Shown piece by piece: positions 1 to 5,831 of a DNA stretch of 7,198 nucleotides; position 1 is the first letter of the stretch; each line of letters opens with the position of its first letter. The position numbers were made by a program, and so were the translations under genes. This stretch comes from Chitinophagaceae bacterium (GTDB taxonomy: Bacteria > Bacteroidota > Bacteroidia > Chitinophagales > Chitinophagaceae). The stretch is from the NCBI GenBank assembly GCA_023251335.1, contig JAHEZA010000118.1, positions 1 to 7,198 of the forward strand, written 5' to 3'. The notes below the pieces were generated by a model. The model did no database searches. It worked only from the letters and a program-made list of their open reading frames with translations, and had not been told where the DNA came from.

Positions 1-1172
1 CTAAAAGACCAAATATTCATTTAATAAGCCATTGTTTTGTGGTGGATATTATTACGCAGCATCATCTTGGTTATTTGGTTACAAAGTCCACGCCGGACAT
101 TGAATGTTTTGGAGTATATGTCCTCAATCTTGAGAAAAATAAAATTGAAAAAATAATTTCTAAGATTACATTGCTTGCCACGGGCGGAAATGGCCAGGTT
201 TACCGCACTACTACTAATCCTTCGATTGCTACAGGAGATGGCGTTGCTATGGCTTACAGGGCAAAAGGAAGAATAGAAAATATGGAGTTTATACAATTTC
301 ATCCTACCGCTTTATATGAAGCAGGCAAGAGCGGACAGGCATTTTTAATTACGGAAGCCGTCAGGGGAGATGGAGGAATTTTAAGAAATAAAAATGGCGA
401 AGCCTTCATGGAAAAATATGATGCAAGAAAAGACCTGGCGCCTCGTGATATTGTGGCCCGCGCTATTGATAGCGAAATGAAAATAAATGGTACGGAGCAT
501 GTTTACCTGGATTGTACCAAAATGGATCACGAAAAATTTCTGCATCATTTCCCGAATATTTATGAGAAATGCAAATCAATCGGTATTGATGTTGCAAAAC
601 AATACATTCCTGTTGCGCCTGCGGCCCATTATAGTTGTGGAGGCATAAAAGCTGATGAATGGGGAAGAAGTTCTATCAAAAATTTGTATGCCTGCGGCGA
701 ATGCGCCAGCACAGGCTTGCACGGGGCCAACAGGCTTGCGAGTAATTCACTTTTGGAAGCAATGGTTTTTGCCCATCGTTGTTATCTTGACGCCGTGAAA
801 AAAATTAACTCTATTAACTTCAACGAAACTATTCCAGACTGGAATGCGAAGGGAACCAATGAGCCAAAAGAAATGATATTAATCACGCAAAGCCTGAAAG
901 AATTACAATTGCTTATGACCGACTACGTAGGAATCGTAAGAACGAATGTACGCCTTGAAAGAGCCATGAAAAGACTTGACCTGCTTCATATTGAAACAGA
1001 AGAATTTTATAAAACCGCTTCCGTTTCTCCACAACTTTGTGAATTAAGAAATTTGATTACTGTTGGGTACTTAATTGTAAAAAGCGCTCAGTTCAGGCAA
1101 GAAAGCAGGGGGCTACATTTTAATACAGATTATCCGGGAAAAAGTGAATTGGTGCAGAACGTGGTGTTGTAG
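1..1172 (+). CDS. nadB: L-aspartate oxidase, 5'-truncated by the window edge
   Basis: NadB is a cytoplasmic flavoenzyme that oxidises L-aspartate to iminoaspartate, which NadA (quinolinate synthase) condenses with dihydroxyacetone phosphate in de novo NAD synthesis. The frame is open from the left edge (first full codon at 3), so the GTG at 39 is internal; residues encoded before it (RPNIHLISHCF) continue into the family motif DIITQHHLG. About 389 residues are visible against roughly 530 in the family, so the N-terminal FAD-binding GxGxxG region lies off-window. Visible signatures are ATGGNGQVY, QFHPTALY (His codon 300-302), TEAVRGDGG, LAPRDIVARAI (Arg 444-446), APAAHYSCGG (His 627-629) and GLHGANRLASNSLLEA (Arg 732-734). 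These His and Arg residues correspond, from memory, to E. coli active-site His244, Arg290, His351 and Arg386. The C-terminal RNL...SRGLHF...DYP block is complete and ends in TAG. The helix-hairpin signatures favour NadB over the related succinate dehydrogenase flavoprotein. No frameshift is visible. Confidence 0.96.
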   Translation, partial: KRPNIHLISHCFVVDIITQHHLGYLVTKSTPDIECFGVYVLNLEKNKIEKIISKITLLATGGNGQVYRTTTNPSIATGDGVAMAYRAKGRIENMEFIQFHPTALYEAGKSGQAFLITEAVRGDGGILRNKNGEAFMEKYDARKDLAPRDIVARAIDSEMKINGTEHVYLDCTKMDHEKFLHHFPNIYEKCKSIGIDVAKQYIPVAPAAHYSCGGIKADEWGRSSIKNLYACGECASTGLHGANRLASNSLLEAMVFAHRCYLDAVKKINSINFNETIPDWNAKGTNEPKEMILITQSLKELQLLMTDYVGIVRTNVRLERAMKRLDLLHIETEEFYKTASVSPQLCELRNLITVGYLIVKSAQFRQESRGLHFNTDYPGKSELVQNVVL

Positions 1173-1212
1173 CTTTCTCTTAATTCTTCATACAAATAAG
1201 AATTAAAAAGCT
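1171..1212. terminator. Imperfect hairpin between convergent nadB and L,D-transpeptidase genes; candidate bidirectional terminator
   Basis: A perfect 9-bp inverted repeat, TTAATTCTT (1180-1188) and AAGAATTAA (1198-1206), encloses a 9-base loop. It is extended by an outer 6-bp arm, AGCTTT (1171-1176) with AAAGCT (1207-1212), interrupted by a 3-base bulge (CTC, 1177-1179) on one side only. The structure overlaps the nadB stop codon and lies 34 bases from the stop of the opposing gene, where a shared terminator would be expected. Against this, the stem is mostly A/T and only a very short T run follows it on the plus strand (TTT, 1212-1214), with none on the minus strand. The pairing is seen directly; the terminator role is inferred. 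Confidence 0.42.
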
Positions 1213-1245
1213 TTAGCGAAATGCAATAAAAATATAAACTTGTAA

Positions 1246-1821
1246 CTATTTCTCAATAGTGACCGGAGTACCGACAGGAATATAACTGTAAAGGTCAGCA
1301 GCCTCTGAATATTTAAGAGAGACGCATCCATCCGTCCAGTTTTGATAATAATCTACTGTCCATTCTTCCTGCGGACGGGTAGCATGAATAGCAATGCCAC
1401 CGCCTATCCTGGCTTTTTTTGGAATTATTCCTTCAGCCTTGCGCTCATTAAATTTTTTATAACTATTCTGGTCGGGATAATCCAATAACATTTCAAACTT
1501 CCATTTGGAATCATTCTTTTTCAGAATGATTTTAAACTGTCCTTCAGGAGTTCTCTTATCGCCTTCCATAAATTTATCGCGAAGATCATTGCTTCCAAAA
1601 ACGCATGGATAAGTGGCATACCAGCCCTGGTCATCATACACCTTTAACTCATAAGTTTTCTTAGAAATAATAATATAATACGGGTTATCTCCTGATGATG
1701 ATTTGTTTATTCTCCTGGCAAAATGAGAATCTTCCTTAAAAGTTCTTTTACTATGAGTAAATGATAAGATGAAAAAGGAGAATATAGATAGAAAAAACAG
1801 GTATGTGTTTCGCGTTTTCAT
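1246..1821 (-). CDS. Secreted YkuD-family L,D-transpeptidase (TDGC variant)
   Basis: This 191-residue protein has an N-terminal basic-plus-hydrophobic segment (MKTRNTYLFFLSIFSFFILS), so it is likely exported or anchored with its domain in the periplasm; no lipobox Cys is seen. A single YkuD domain runs from about residue 45 (YYIIISKKTYELKVYD) to the end (GTPVTIEK), with the family GDKRTPEGQF motif in the middle. The catalytic region reads His146, 16 residues, then T-D-G-C with Cys166. This keeps the H-x14-17-[S/T]-x-G-C spacing, but the usual His before Gly-Cys is Asp. The family uses this Cys to make 3-3 peptidoglycan crosslinks or attach proteins to peptide stems; which one applies here cannot be told. 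Start choice: the frame continues to an ATG at 1863 and a TTG at 1866, but the ATG at 1821 directly precedes the signal sequence, and a promoter-like element at 1864-1871 would put transcription start downstream of the earlier codons. It follows tatC by about 140 bases on the same strand. Confidence 0.88.
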   Translation of the reverse strand: MKTRNTYLFFLSIFSFFILSFTHSKRTFKEDSHFARRINKSSSGDNPYYIIISKKTYELKVYDDQGWYATYPCVFGSNDLRDKFMEGDKRTPEGQFKIILKKNDSKWKFEMLLDYPDQNSYKKFNERKAEGIIPKKARIGGGIAIHATRPQEEWTVDYYQNWTDGCVSLKYSEAADLYSYIPVGTPVTIEK

Positions 1822-1863
1822 ATTATAGAGGTTACTGCAAGCTATAAAAAACGCTTTGTTCAT

Positions 1864-1871
1864 CAAAATTA
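1864..1871 (-). promoter_or_regulatory. Candidate Bacteroidota-type -7 element upstream of the L,D-transpeptidase gene
   Basis: On the minus strand these bases read TAATTTTG, an exact match to the TAnnTTTG -7 consensus known for Bacteroidota primary sigma factors. Transcription would begin a few bases downstream, near 1857-1860, leaving a leader of roughly 35-40 bases before the ATG at 1821. I could not find a good TTTG/TTG -33 element at the expected spacing, and such short A/T-rich motifs occur by chance, so the call is tentative. Confidence 0.32.
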
Positions 1872-1961
1872 TTTCACACAGCGATAAATGATTTAACGGA
1901 AGTTTTGCACAGCCCTATCCACTATGTCCGGAATCTTCATCAATCTATCGCAGCGCGTTTG

Positions 1962-2846
1962 TTAATCCCATGCTGCTTCTTCTTGGACTCTTTTTTTATC
2001 CACCCTTTTACTAATAAAAATACTTATCTCATAAAGAATAATGAGAGGAACGGCTACAATGGTCTGACTGGTCCAGTCGGGAGAAGGAGTAATAATCGCA
2101 GCCACAATCAGTATTACTACGTAAGCATATTTTCGATAATTCTTCAAAAATTTAGGCGTAATGAGTCCCAGTTTGGAAAGCACATAAGCAAATACAGGAA
2201 GTTCAAATGCAACGCCACACCCTATGATAAGAGAAGTGAGCGTGTCAATATAATCATCCAGGGTAGGCATGTATTGATATACCCCCGTGCTTCCCAAGTG
2301 AAAATTGGCGAGAAAATTAAAGGTAAAAGGTGCGAGTAAAAAATATCCGAAGGCTGCACCGGTGAAAAAACACAAAGAAACCCAGCCAATACTACCTTTT
2401 GCGTAGCTGATTTCTTTTTTAGATAAAGCCGGTTTTACAAAACGCCATAGTTCCCACATCAAATAGGGAAAAGCGATAACAATAGCTCCTATAAAAGATA
2501 TACTTATGGCCGACATAAAAGGGCCACTTACAGTATTTCCTAAAAGTTGAAATTTCACCGGCGGCATGCAAAGTGCATCTCCCAAATGTAATTTGTGGCT
2601 AAGGTTGCATAAACCTGAATACGTGATAAAACTATTTTGGGACGGAGCAAGGATAATATGATCGAAGACCCAATCAACATAAAAAAAGACAAACCCTGCG
2701 ACTACTATAAGCACCACTGCAGAACGAAATAAATGCCATCGTAAGACTTCCAGGTGATCCATAAAACTCATCTCCCCGCCGTCTGTCTCTTTGCCACGTA
2801 ATCTCTTAAAGAATGCTTTTCTTTCTGAAGTTGAATTATTGCTCAA
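1962..2846 (-). CDS. tatC: Sec-independent protein translocase subunit TatC
   Basis: TatC is the polytopic inner-membrane receptor that binds twin-arginine signal peptides and, with TatA/TatB-type proteins, exports folded proteins. Six hydrophobic segments fit the family. Family motifs appear in order: MSFMDHLEVLRWHL at the cytoplasmic N-terminus, MWELWRFVKPALSKKE between helices 2 and 3, YFLLAPFTFNFLANF, YMPTLDDYIDTL, GVAFELPV, the LGLITP...RKYAYV block and AAIITPSPDWTSQ, then VPLIILYE. The Glu of HLEVLR and of the PALSKKE loop are retained; these loops bind the twin-arginine signal in the family. At about 294 residues it is somewhat longer than E. coli TatC (258), through a 25-residue N-terminal extension and a longer first periplasmic loop with two cysteines (about residues 80 and 93). 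The start is TTG at 2846: an in-frame TAA lies two codons upstream, and the only nearby ATG (2771) begins at MSFMDHLE. No tatA/tatB is in the window. Confidence 0.95.
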   Translation of the reverse strand: MSNNSTSERKAFFKRLRGKETDGGEMSFMDHLEVLRWHLFRSAVVLIVVAGFVFFYVDWVFDHIILAPSQNSFITYSGLCNLSHKLHLGDALCMPPVKFQLLGNTVSGPFMSAISISFIGAIVIAFPYLMWELWRFVKPALSKKEISYAKGSIGWVSLCFFTGAAFGYFLLAPFTFNFLANFHLGSTGVYQYMPTLDDYIDTLTSLIIGCGVAFELPVFAYVLSKLGLITPKFLKNYRKYAYVVILIVAAIITPSPDWTSQTIVAVPLIILYEISIFISKRVDKKRVQEEAAWD

Positions 2847-3057
2847 TTGTTAGATTTCAAATTATAGTGTACAAATATAATAATACGAAGTTATAGCATT
2901 GCCGGATTGTTTTGATTTTACAAAAATCTTTTGAGGGCTGATTCCTTCTTTTGCAGTAAACGAACAATAAAAGTAAATTTTTATTTTTTGAATCCAATCA
3001 CTTTAAGATTCGAATGGCAGCTATTGATAAAATGAATATATAACATAACAGGTTTCA
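2847..3057. other. Non-coding gap between the efflux operon and tatC
   Basis: These 211 A/T-rich bases separate the stop of the EmrB-like gene from the TTG start of tatC, both on the minus strand. No credible gene or RNA is seen; the only short frames are a few codons long. The gap holds the candidate tatC promoter at 2872-2879 and two all- or mostly-A/T inverted repeats (2914-2928, stem GATTTT/AAAATC; 2966-2985, stem AATAAAA/TTTTATT). Neither is followed by a T run on the minus strand, so neither is a convincing terminator for the efflux operon. The gap suggests tatC is transcribed separately from the pump genes. Confidence 0.6.
2872..2879 (-). promoter_or_regulatory. Candidate -7 promoter element for tatC
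   Basis: On the minus strand these bases read TATATTTG, matching the Bacteroidota TAnnTTTG -7 consensus. The position would give a leader of roughly 20 bases before the TTG start at 2846. A TTG-containing -33 element is not evident at the usual spacing (the nearest TTTG is about 40 bases upstream), so support rests on one short motif plus its sensible location. Confidence 0.33.
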
Positions 3058-4638
3058 TTAATGCATCGCCGATGCCAAATCTACTTTTTTATCTTTATTC
3101 CCTTTAATCATTAAGACAAATGGCACGCAGATTAAGAAGATAACCCCGATAAAAAGGAAAACATCCATATAAGACAATACCATGGCCTGTTTCATTACTG
3201 AAAAATCCAATGCTTTGTAGGCGCTTTGTAAAGCCACATCCGGAGTCATTCCTTTGCTCATAAAACCATGCTGCAGCATTGAGACCCTGTTTTGTACCGC
3301 TGGATCGCTTGCATTTAAATGGCTGATGAGATTCACCCTGTGAGTCATATTTTTACTGGCGAGGAATGTAGTGATGACAGCTACACCAAATGAGCCACCT
3401 AATTGGCGCATCATTCCCGTAAACGCTGCGCCCTGGCCAATTTCTTTACCATGCAACGTAGAAAGCGCTAACGTAGTGATAGGGATGAACAACATACTAA
3501 GCCCAAACCCTCTAAACATTAACAGCCACCAAAAAGAATCCGCCGGCGTGTTTGGCGTTAATATTTTATAGGCCCATAGGCTGTATAGAAAAAATATAAC
3601 AAGTCCCGCGGCAATAAGATACTGTTGCTTAATTCCACGTTCCAGAAGTTTGCCTATTACCGGCATCATGAAGGCAGTGGCTATCCCCGAAGGAATAAAC
3701 AAAAGCCCTGCATCTTCGGCCGTCCAGCCCAGCAGAGATTGGGTGTACAGCGGAATAATAAAAGTAGATCCATACAATCCAAAACCAAGAATAAAAGTCA
3801 GGATTGTTCCAATACGAAGATTTCCATTCTTTAGTACCCGTAGTTCTACAATGGGATTTTTATAGGTAAGTTCGCGCCAGATAAAAAAGAAAATTCCCAA
3901 AACAGAAACGACAGATAGCAAAACAATAATATTATCATTGAACCAATCATCGTCGTGCCCTTTTTCCAACACATACTGAAGGGACCCCACAGCCAGTGCC
4001 AGCAAAACGATTCCCAACACGTCAATATTCCTTGACGATGTTTTTTCCTGGAATTTAGGGCTTTTTACAAATTGCAACGTTAGTAAAGTAGCTACAATAC
4101 CAATAGGAATATTAATATAGAAAATGTAAGGCCAACTGAAATTATCGACAATATAACCGCCTAACGGAGGCCCGAGAGTAGGACCGATAATAACGCCTAA
4201 CCCATAAATAGCTTGCGCCATCCCACGTTTTTCTATAGGGTAACTTTCTGTGATAATAGTTTGCGATGTTACCAATAACGCACCACCGCCCAGGCCCTGG
4301 CAAAAACGAAACACAACCAATTCCCATATCCCGGTAGCATTGCCACATAAAAATGAAAAAGTGGTAAATATCATAATGGAAGCGGCAAAGTAATTACGAC
4401 GGCCAAACTGCTGCGATAGCCAACTTGTCATTGGAACCACAATTACGTTTCCAACAGCATAGGCGGTAATTACCCAACCGATTTCTGTAAGCGTAGCTCC
4501 CAGGTTGCCTTTCATATCGTTAATCGCCACGTTTACAATGGTCGTATCCACTATTTCAAGCAATGCAGCAGTAACGGCTGTAATAGTAATAATCACTCGC
4601 CTCAAGCCATATTCCACTAAAAGATTTTGCTGTTGCAT
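3058..4638 (-). CDS. emrB: EmrB-type MFS multidrug antiporter (DHA2 family, 14 predicted helices)
   Basis: This 526-residue inner-membrane protein has the length and hydrophobic pattern of 14-helix DHA2 drug:H+ antiporters and resembles E. coli EmrB along its whole length. Visible motifs are VDTTIVNVAI in helix 1 (Asp31, the D1 motif), the motif A-like loop SWLSQQFGRRNYF (72-84), FRFCQGLGGGALL in helix 4 with the conserved Arg111, and the antiporter motif C GPTLGPPLGGYI (152-163) followed by INIPIG. The region GSLQYVLEKGHDDDWF (starting near residue 218) and the FIPITTLALS stretch match DHA2 pumps. A late extracytoplasmic loop of roughly 60 residues precedes the last helix, again as in EmrB. 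It is the third gene of the operon, starting 29 bases after the adaptor stop, with ATG preceded by AGAAAAAAG and no strong Shine-Dalgarno. By family it should couple proton influx to export of hydrophobic drugs or similar compounds; the actual substrate cannot be read from sequence. Confidence 0.94.
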   Translation of the reverse strand: MQQQNLLVEYGLRRVIITITAVTAALLEIVDTTIVNVAINDMKGNLGATLTEIGWVITAYAVGNVIVVPMTSWLSQQFGRRNYFAASIMIFTTFSFLCGNATGIWELVVFRFCQGLGGGALLVTSQTIITESYPIEKRGMAQAIYGLGVIIGPTLGPPLGGYIVDNFSWPYIFYINIPIGIVATLLTLQFVKSPKFQEKTSSRNIDVLGIVLLALAVGSLQYVLEKGHDDDWFNDNIIVLLSVVSVLGIFFFIWRELTYKNPIVELRVLKNGNLRIGTILTFILGFGLYGSTFIIPLYTQSLLGWTAEDAGLLFIPSGIATAFMMPVIGKLLERGIKQQYLIAAGLVIFFLYSLWAYKILTPNTPADSFWWLLMFRGFGLSMLFIPITTLALSTLHGKEIGQGAAFTGMMRQLGGSFGVAVITTFLASKNMTHRVNLISHLNASDPAVQNRVSMLQHGFMSKGMTPDVALQSAYKALDFSVMKQAMVLSYMDVFLFIGVIFLICVPFVLMIKGNKDKKVDLASAMH

Positions 4639-4667
4639 CTTTTTTCTATCTGAATATTTAAAAGCAT

Positions 4668-5807
4668 TTAATTAAGATGTACATCCACATCTACATTCAT
4701 TCCTGGCATTAATCTGCTCATTAATGAGTCTGAAGGGTTTGTAAATGTAATTTTCACCGGAAGGCGCTGCACGACTTTCACGAAGTTGCCACTCGCATTG
4801 TCCGGAGGTAATAAGGAAAATTTTGCTCCCGTTGCCGGAGAAAAAGAAGCAACTTCAGCTTCAAATTCATGCTTTGGAAAAGCATCCGCCGTTACCACCA
4901 CCTTTTGCCCTATCGCCATTTTGCGTATCTGGGTTTCTTTGAAATTTGCAACGACCCAGATTTGTGTACTGCGGACAATATCAAAGGTTGATTGGCCTTG
5001 TTGCAACAATTGACCTTCCTGCACATTGACCCTTGAGGCCCTTCCATTTTCGGGCGCTGTAATAACAGTATAAGAAAGTTTCAATTTTGCATCTTCCACT
5101 TCTACTTCCTTTTGCTTTACAATAGACTGTGCTACCGATACTGTTTGTGCGGTAGCATTTGATTGTGATGACACAACTCCTGTTTGTGAACTGGCCTGTC
5201 TCTTTTGTTGCTGAAGAATCAATAATTGTTTTTCGGCAAGATCTTTTGAGGCCTGCGCCTGTTCAAATTGTTGCTGAGTAATCGAATGGTCTTTTATCAG
5301 ATTTGCGTAGCGATCATAATCTTGCGTAGCCCGAGTGAGCGTCACCTGTGCGGCGGCTATTTGCGCGTCAACGGTAGCTACTCCTTCTTTAGATGTGTTA
5401 ATTCCGGAGCGGGCTGCAGTGGTATTAGCACGGCTTGCGTTTACATTGCTTTCCGCAGTTGTCAGTGCTGCTTCGGCTTGCAACAGGTTAATTCTTAGAT
5501 CCCGGTCATCAATGATAATCAAGGTGTCGCCTTTATGCACCTGTTGATTATCTTTTACTCTTATTTCTTTTACATATCCGGAAACCCGTGGAATGATCGG
5601 AATGATGTCGGCTTCAATTTGCGCATCGTCTGTATCTTCATGATGTTTCGCATAGGTGTATTTGGAAATGCCAAACCATGCACCTGCTATTATCATGAGT
5701 ATTAGTATTATTAAAAATACCTTGCTTCTTTTTTTGGGTTCCTGTTTTGATTCTTTATCGTTGCTCATTGCTTTTTTGGTTGATATTTCTTCTTTTCCTT
5801 GTTCCAT
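4668..5807 (-). CDS. emrA: EmrA/HlyD-family periplasmic adaptor (membrane fusion protein)
   Basis: This 379-residue protein links an inner-membrane pump to an outer-membrane channel. It has a short cytoplasmic, Lys/Glu-rich N-terminus (1-28), one membrane helix (about 29-47, VFLIILILMIIAGAWFGI), then DTDDAQIEADIIPIIPRVSG and VKDNQQVHKGDTLIIID, the first half of a biotinyl-lipoyl-like domain. A long Ala/Gln-rich coiled-coil hairpin follows (about 103-250), then the second lipoyl half (VITAPENGRASRVNVQEGQLL) and a beta-barrel domain with WVVANFKETQIRKM. The C-terminal FSLLPPDNASGNFVKVVQRLPVKI segment is a hallmark of the EmrA branch that pairs with MFS pumps, rather than of AcrA-type adaptors for RND pumps. 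The gene starts with ATG at 5807, 24 bases after the outer-membrane-factor stop, and ends 29 bases before emrB, so co-transcription is very likely. No Shine-Dalgarno is obvious (upstream AAATACAAACTT). No truncation or frameshift is seen. Confidence 0.95.
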   Translation of the reverse strand: MEQGKEEISTKKAMSNDKESKQEPKKRSKVFLIILILMIIAGAWFGISKYTYAKHHEDTDDAQIEADIIPIIPRVSGYVKEIRVKDNQQVHKGDTLIIIDDRDLRINLLQAEAALTTAESNVNASRANTTAARSGINTSKEGVATVDAQIAAAQVTLTRATQDYDRYANLIKDHSITQQQFEQAQASKDLAEKQLLILQQQKRQASSQTGVVSSQSNATAQTVSVAQSIVKQKEVEVEDAKLKLSYTVITAPENGRASRVNVQEGQLLQQGQSTFDIVRSTQIWVVANFKETQIRKMAIGQKVVVTADAFPKHEFEAEVASFSPATGAKFSLLPPDNASGNFVKVVQRLPVKITFTNPSDSLMSRLMPGMNVDVDVHLN

Positions 5808-5831
5808 AAGTTTGTATTTAAGGCCTTTAAA

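Noticed and set aside
21..302. A 93-codon minus-strand open frame
   Set aside because: It lies entirely antisense to conserved nadB motifs and its translation resembles no family.
1905..2339. A 144-codon plus-strand open frame
   Set aside because: It runs antisense to the conserved C-terminal half of tatC, has no recognisable motifs and a low-complexity, basic composition; it is a shadow frame.
2914..2928. Inverted repeat GATTTT/AAAATC followed by TTTT on the plus strand
   Set aside because: It looks terminator-like only on the plus strand, where no gene ends; the 3-base loop and A/T stem make chance likely.
2966..2985. Inverted repeat AATAAAA/TTTTATT as a terminator for the efflux operon
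   Set aside because: The stem is entirely A/T, so weak, and there is no T run after it on the minus strand, where the operon ends. Such repeats are expected in an A/T-rich gap.
4142..4348. A 68-codon minus-strand open frame
   Set aside because: It is a +1/+2 frame inside the EmrB-like gene over its strongly conserved motif B and C region, so the main frame is the coding one.
4786..5547. Several plus-strand frames of 70-76 codons
   Set aside because: They are antisense to the intact EmrA-like adaptor. Their Cys/Ser/Ala-rich translations reflect the adaptor's Ala/Gln codons read backwards.
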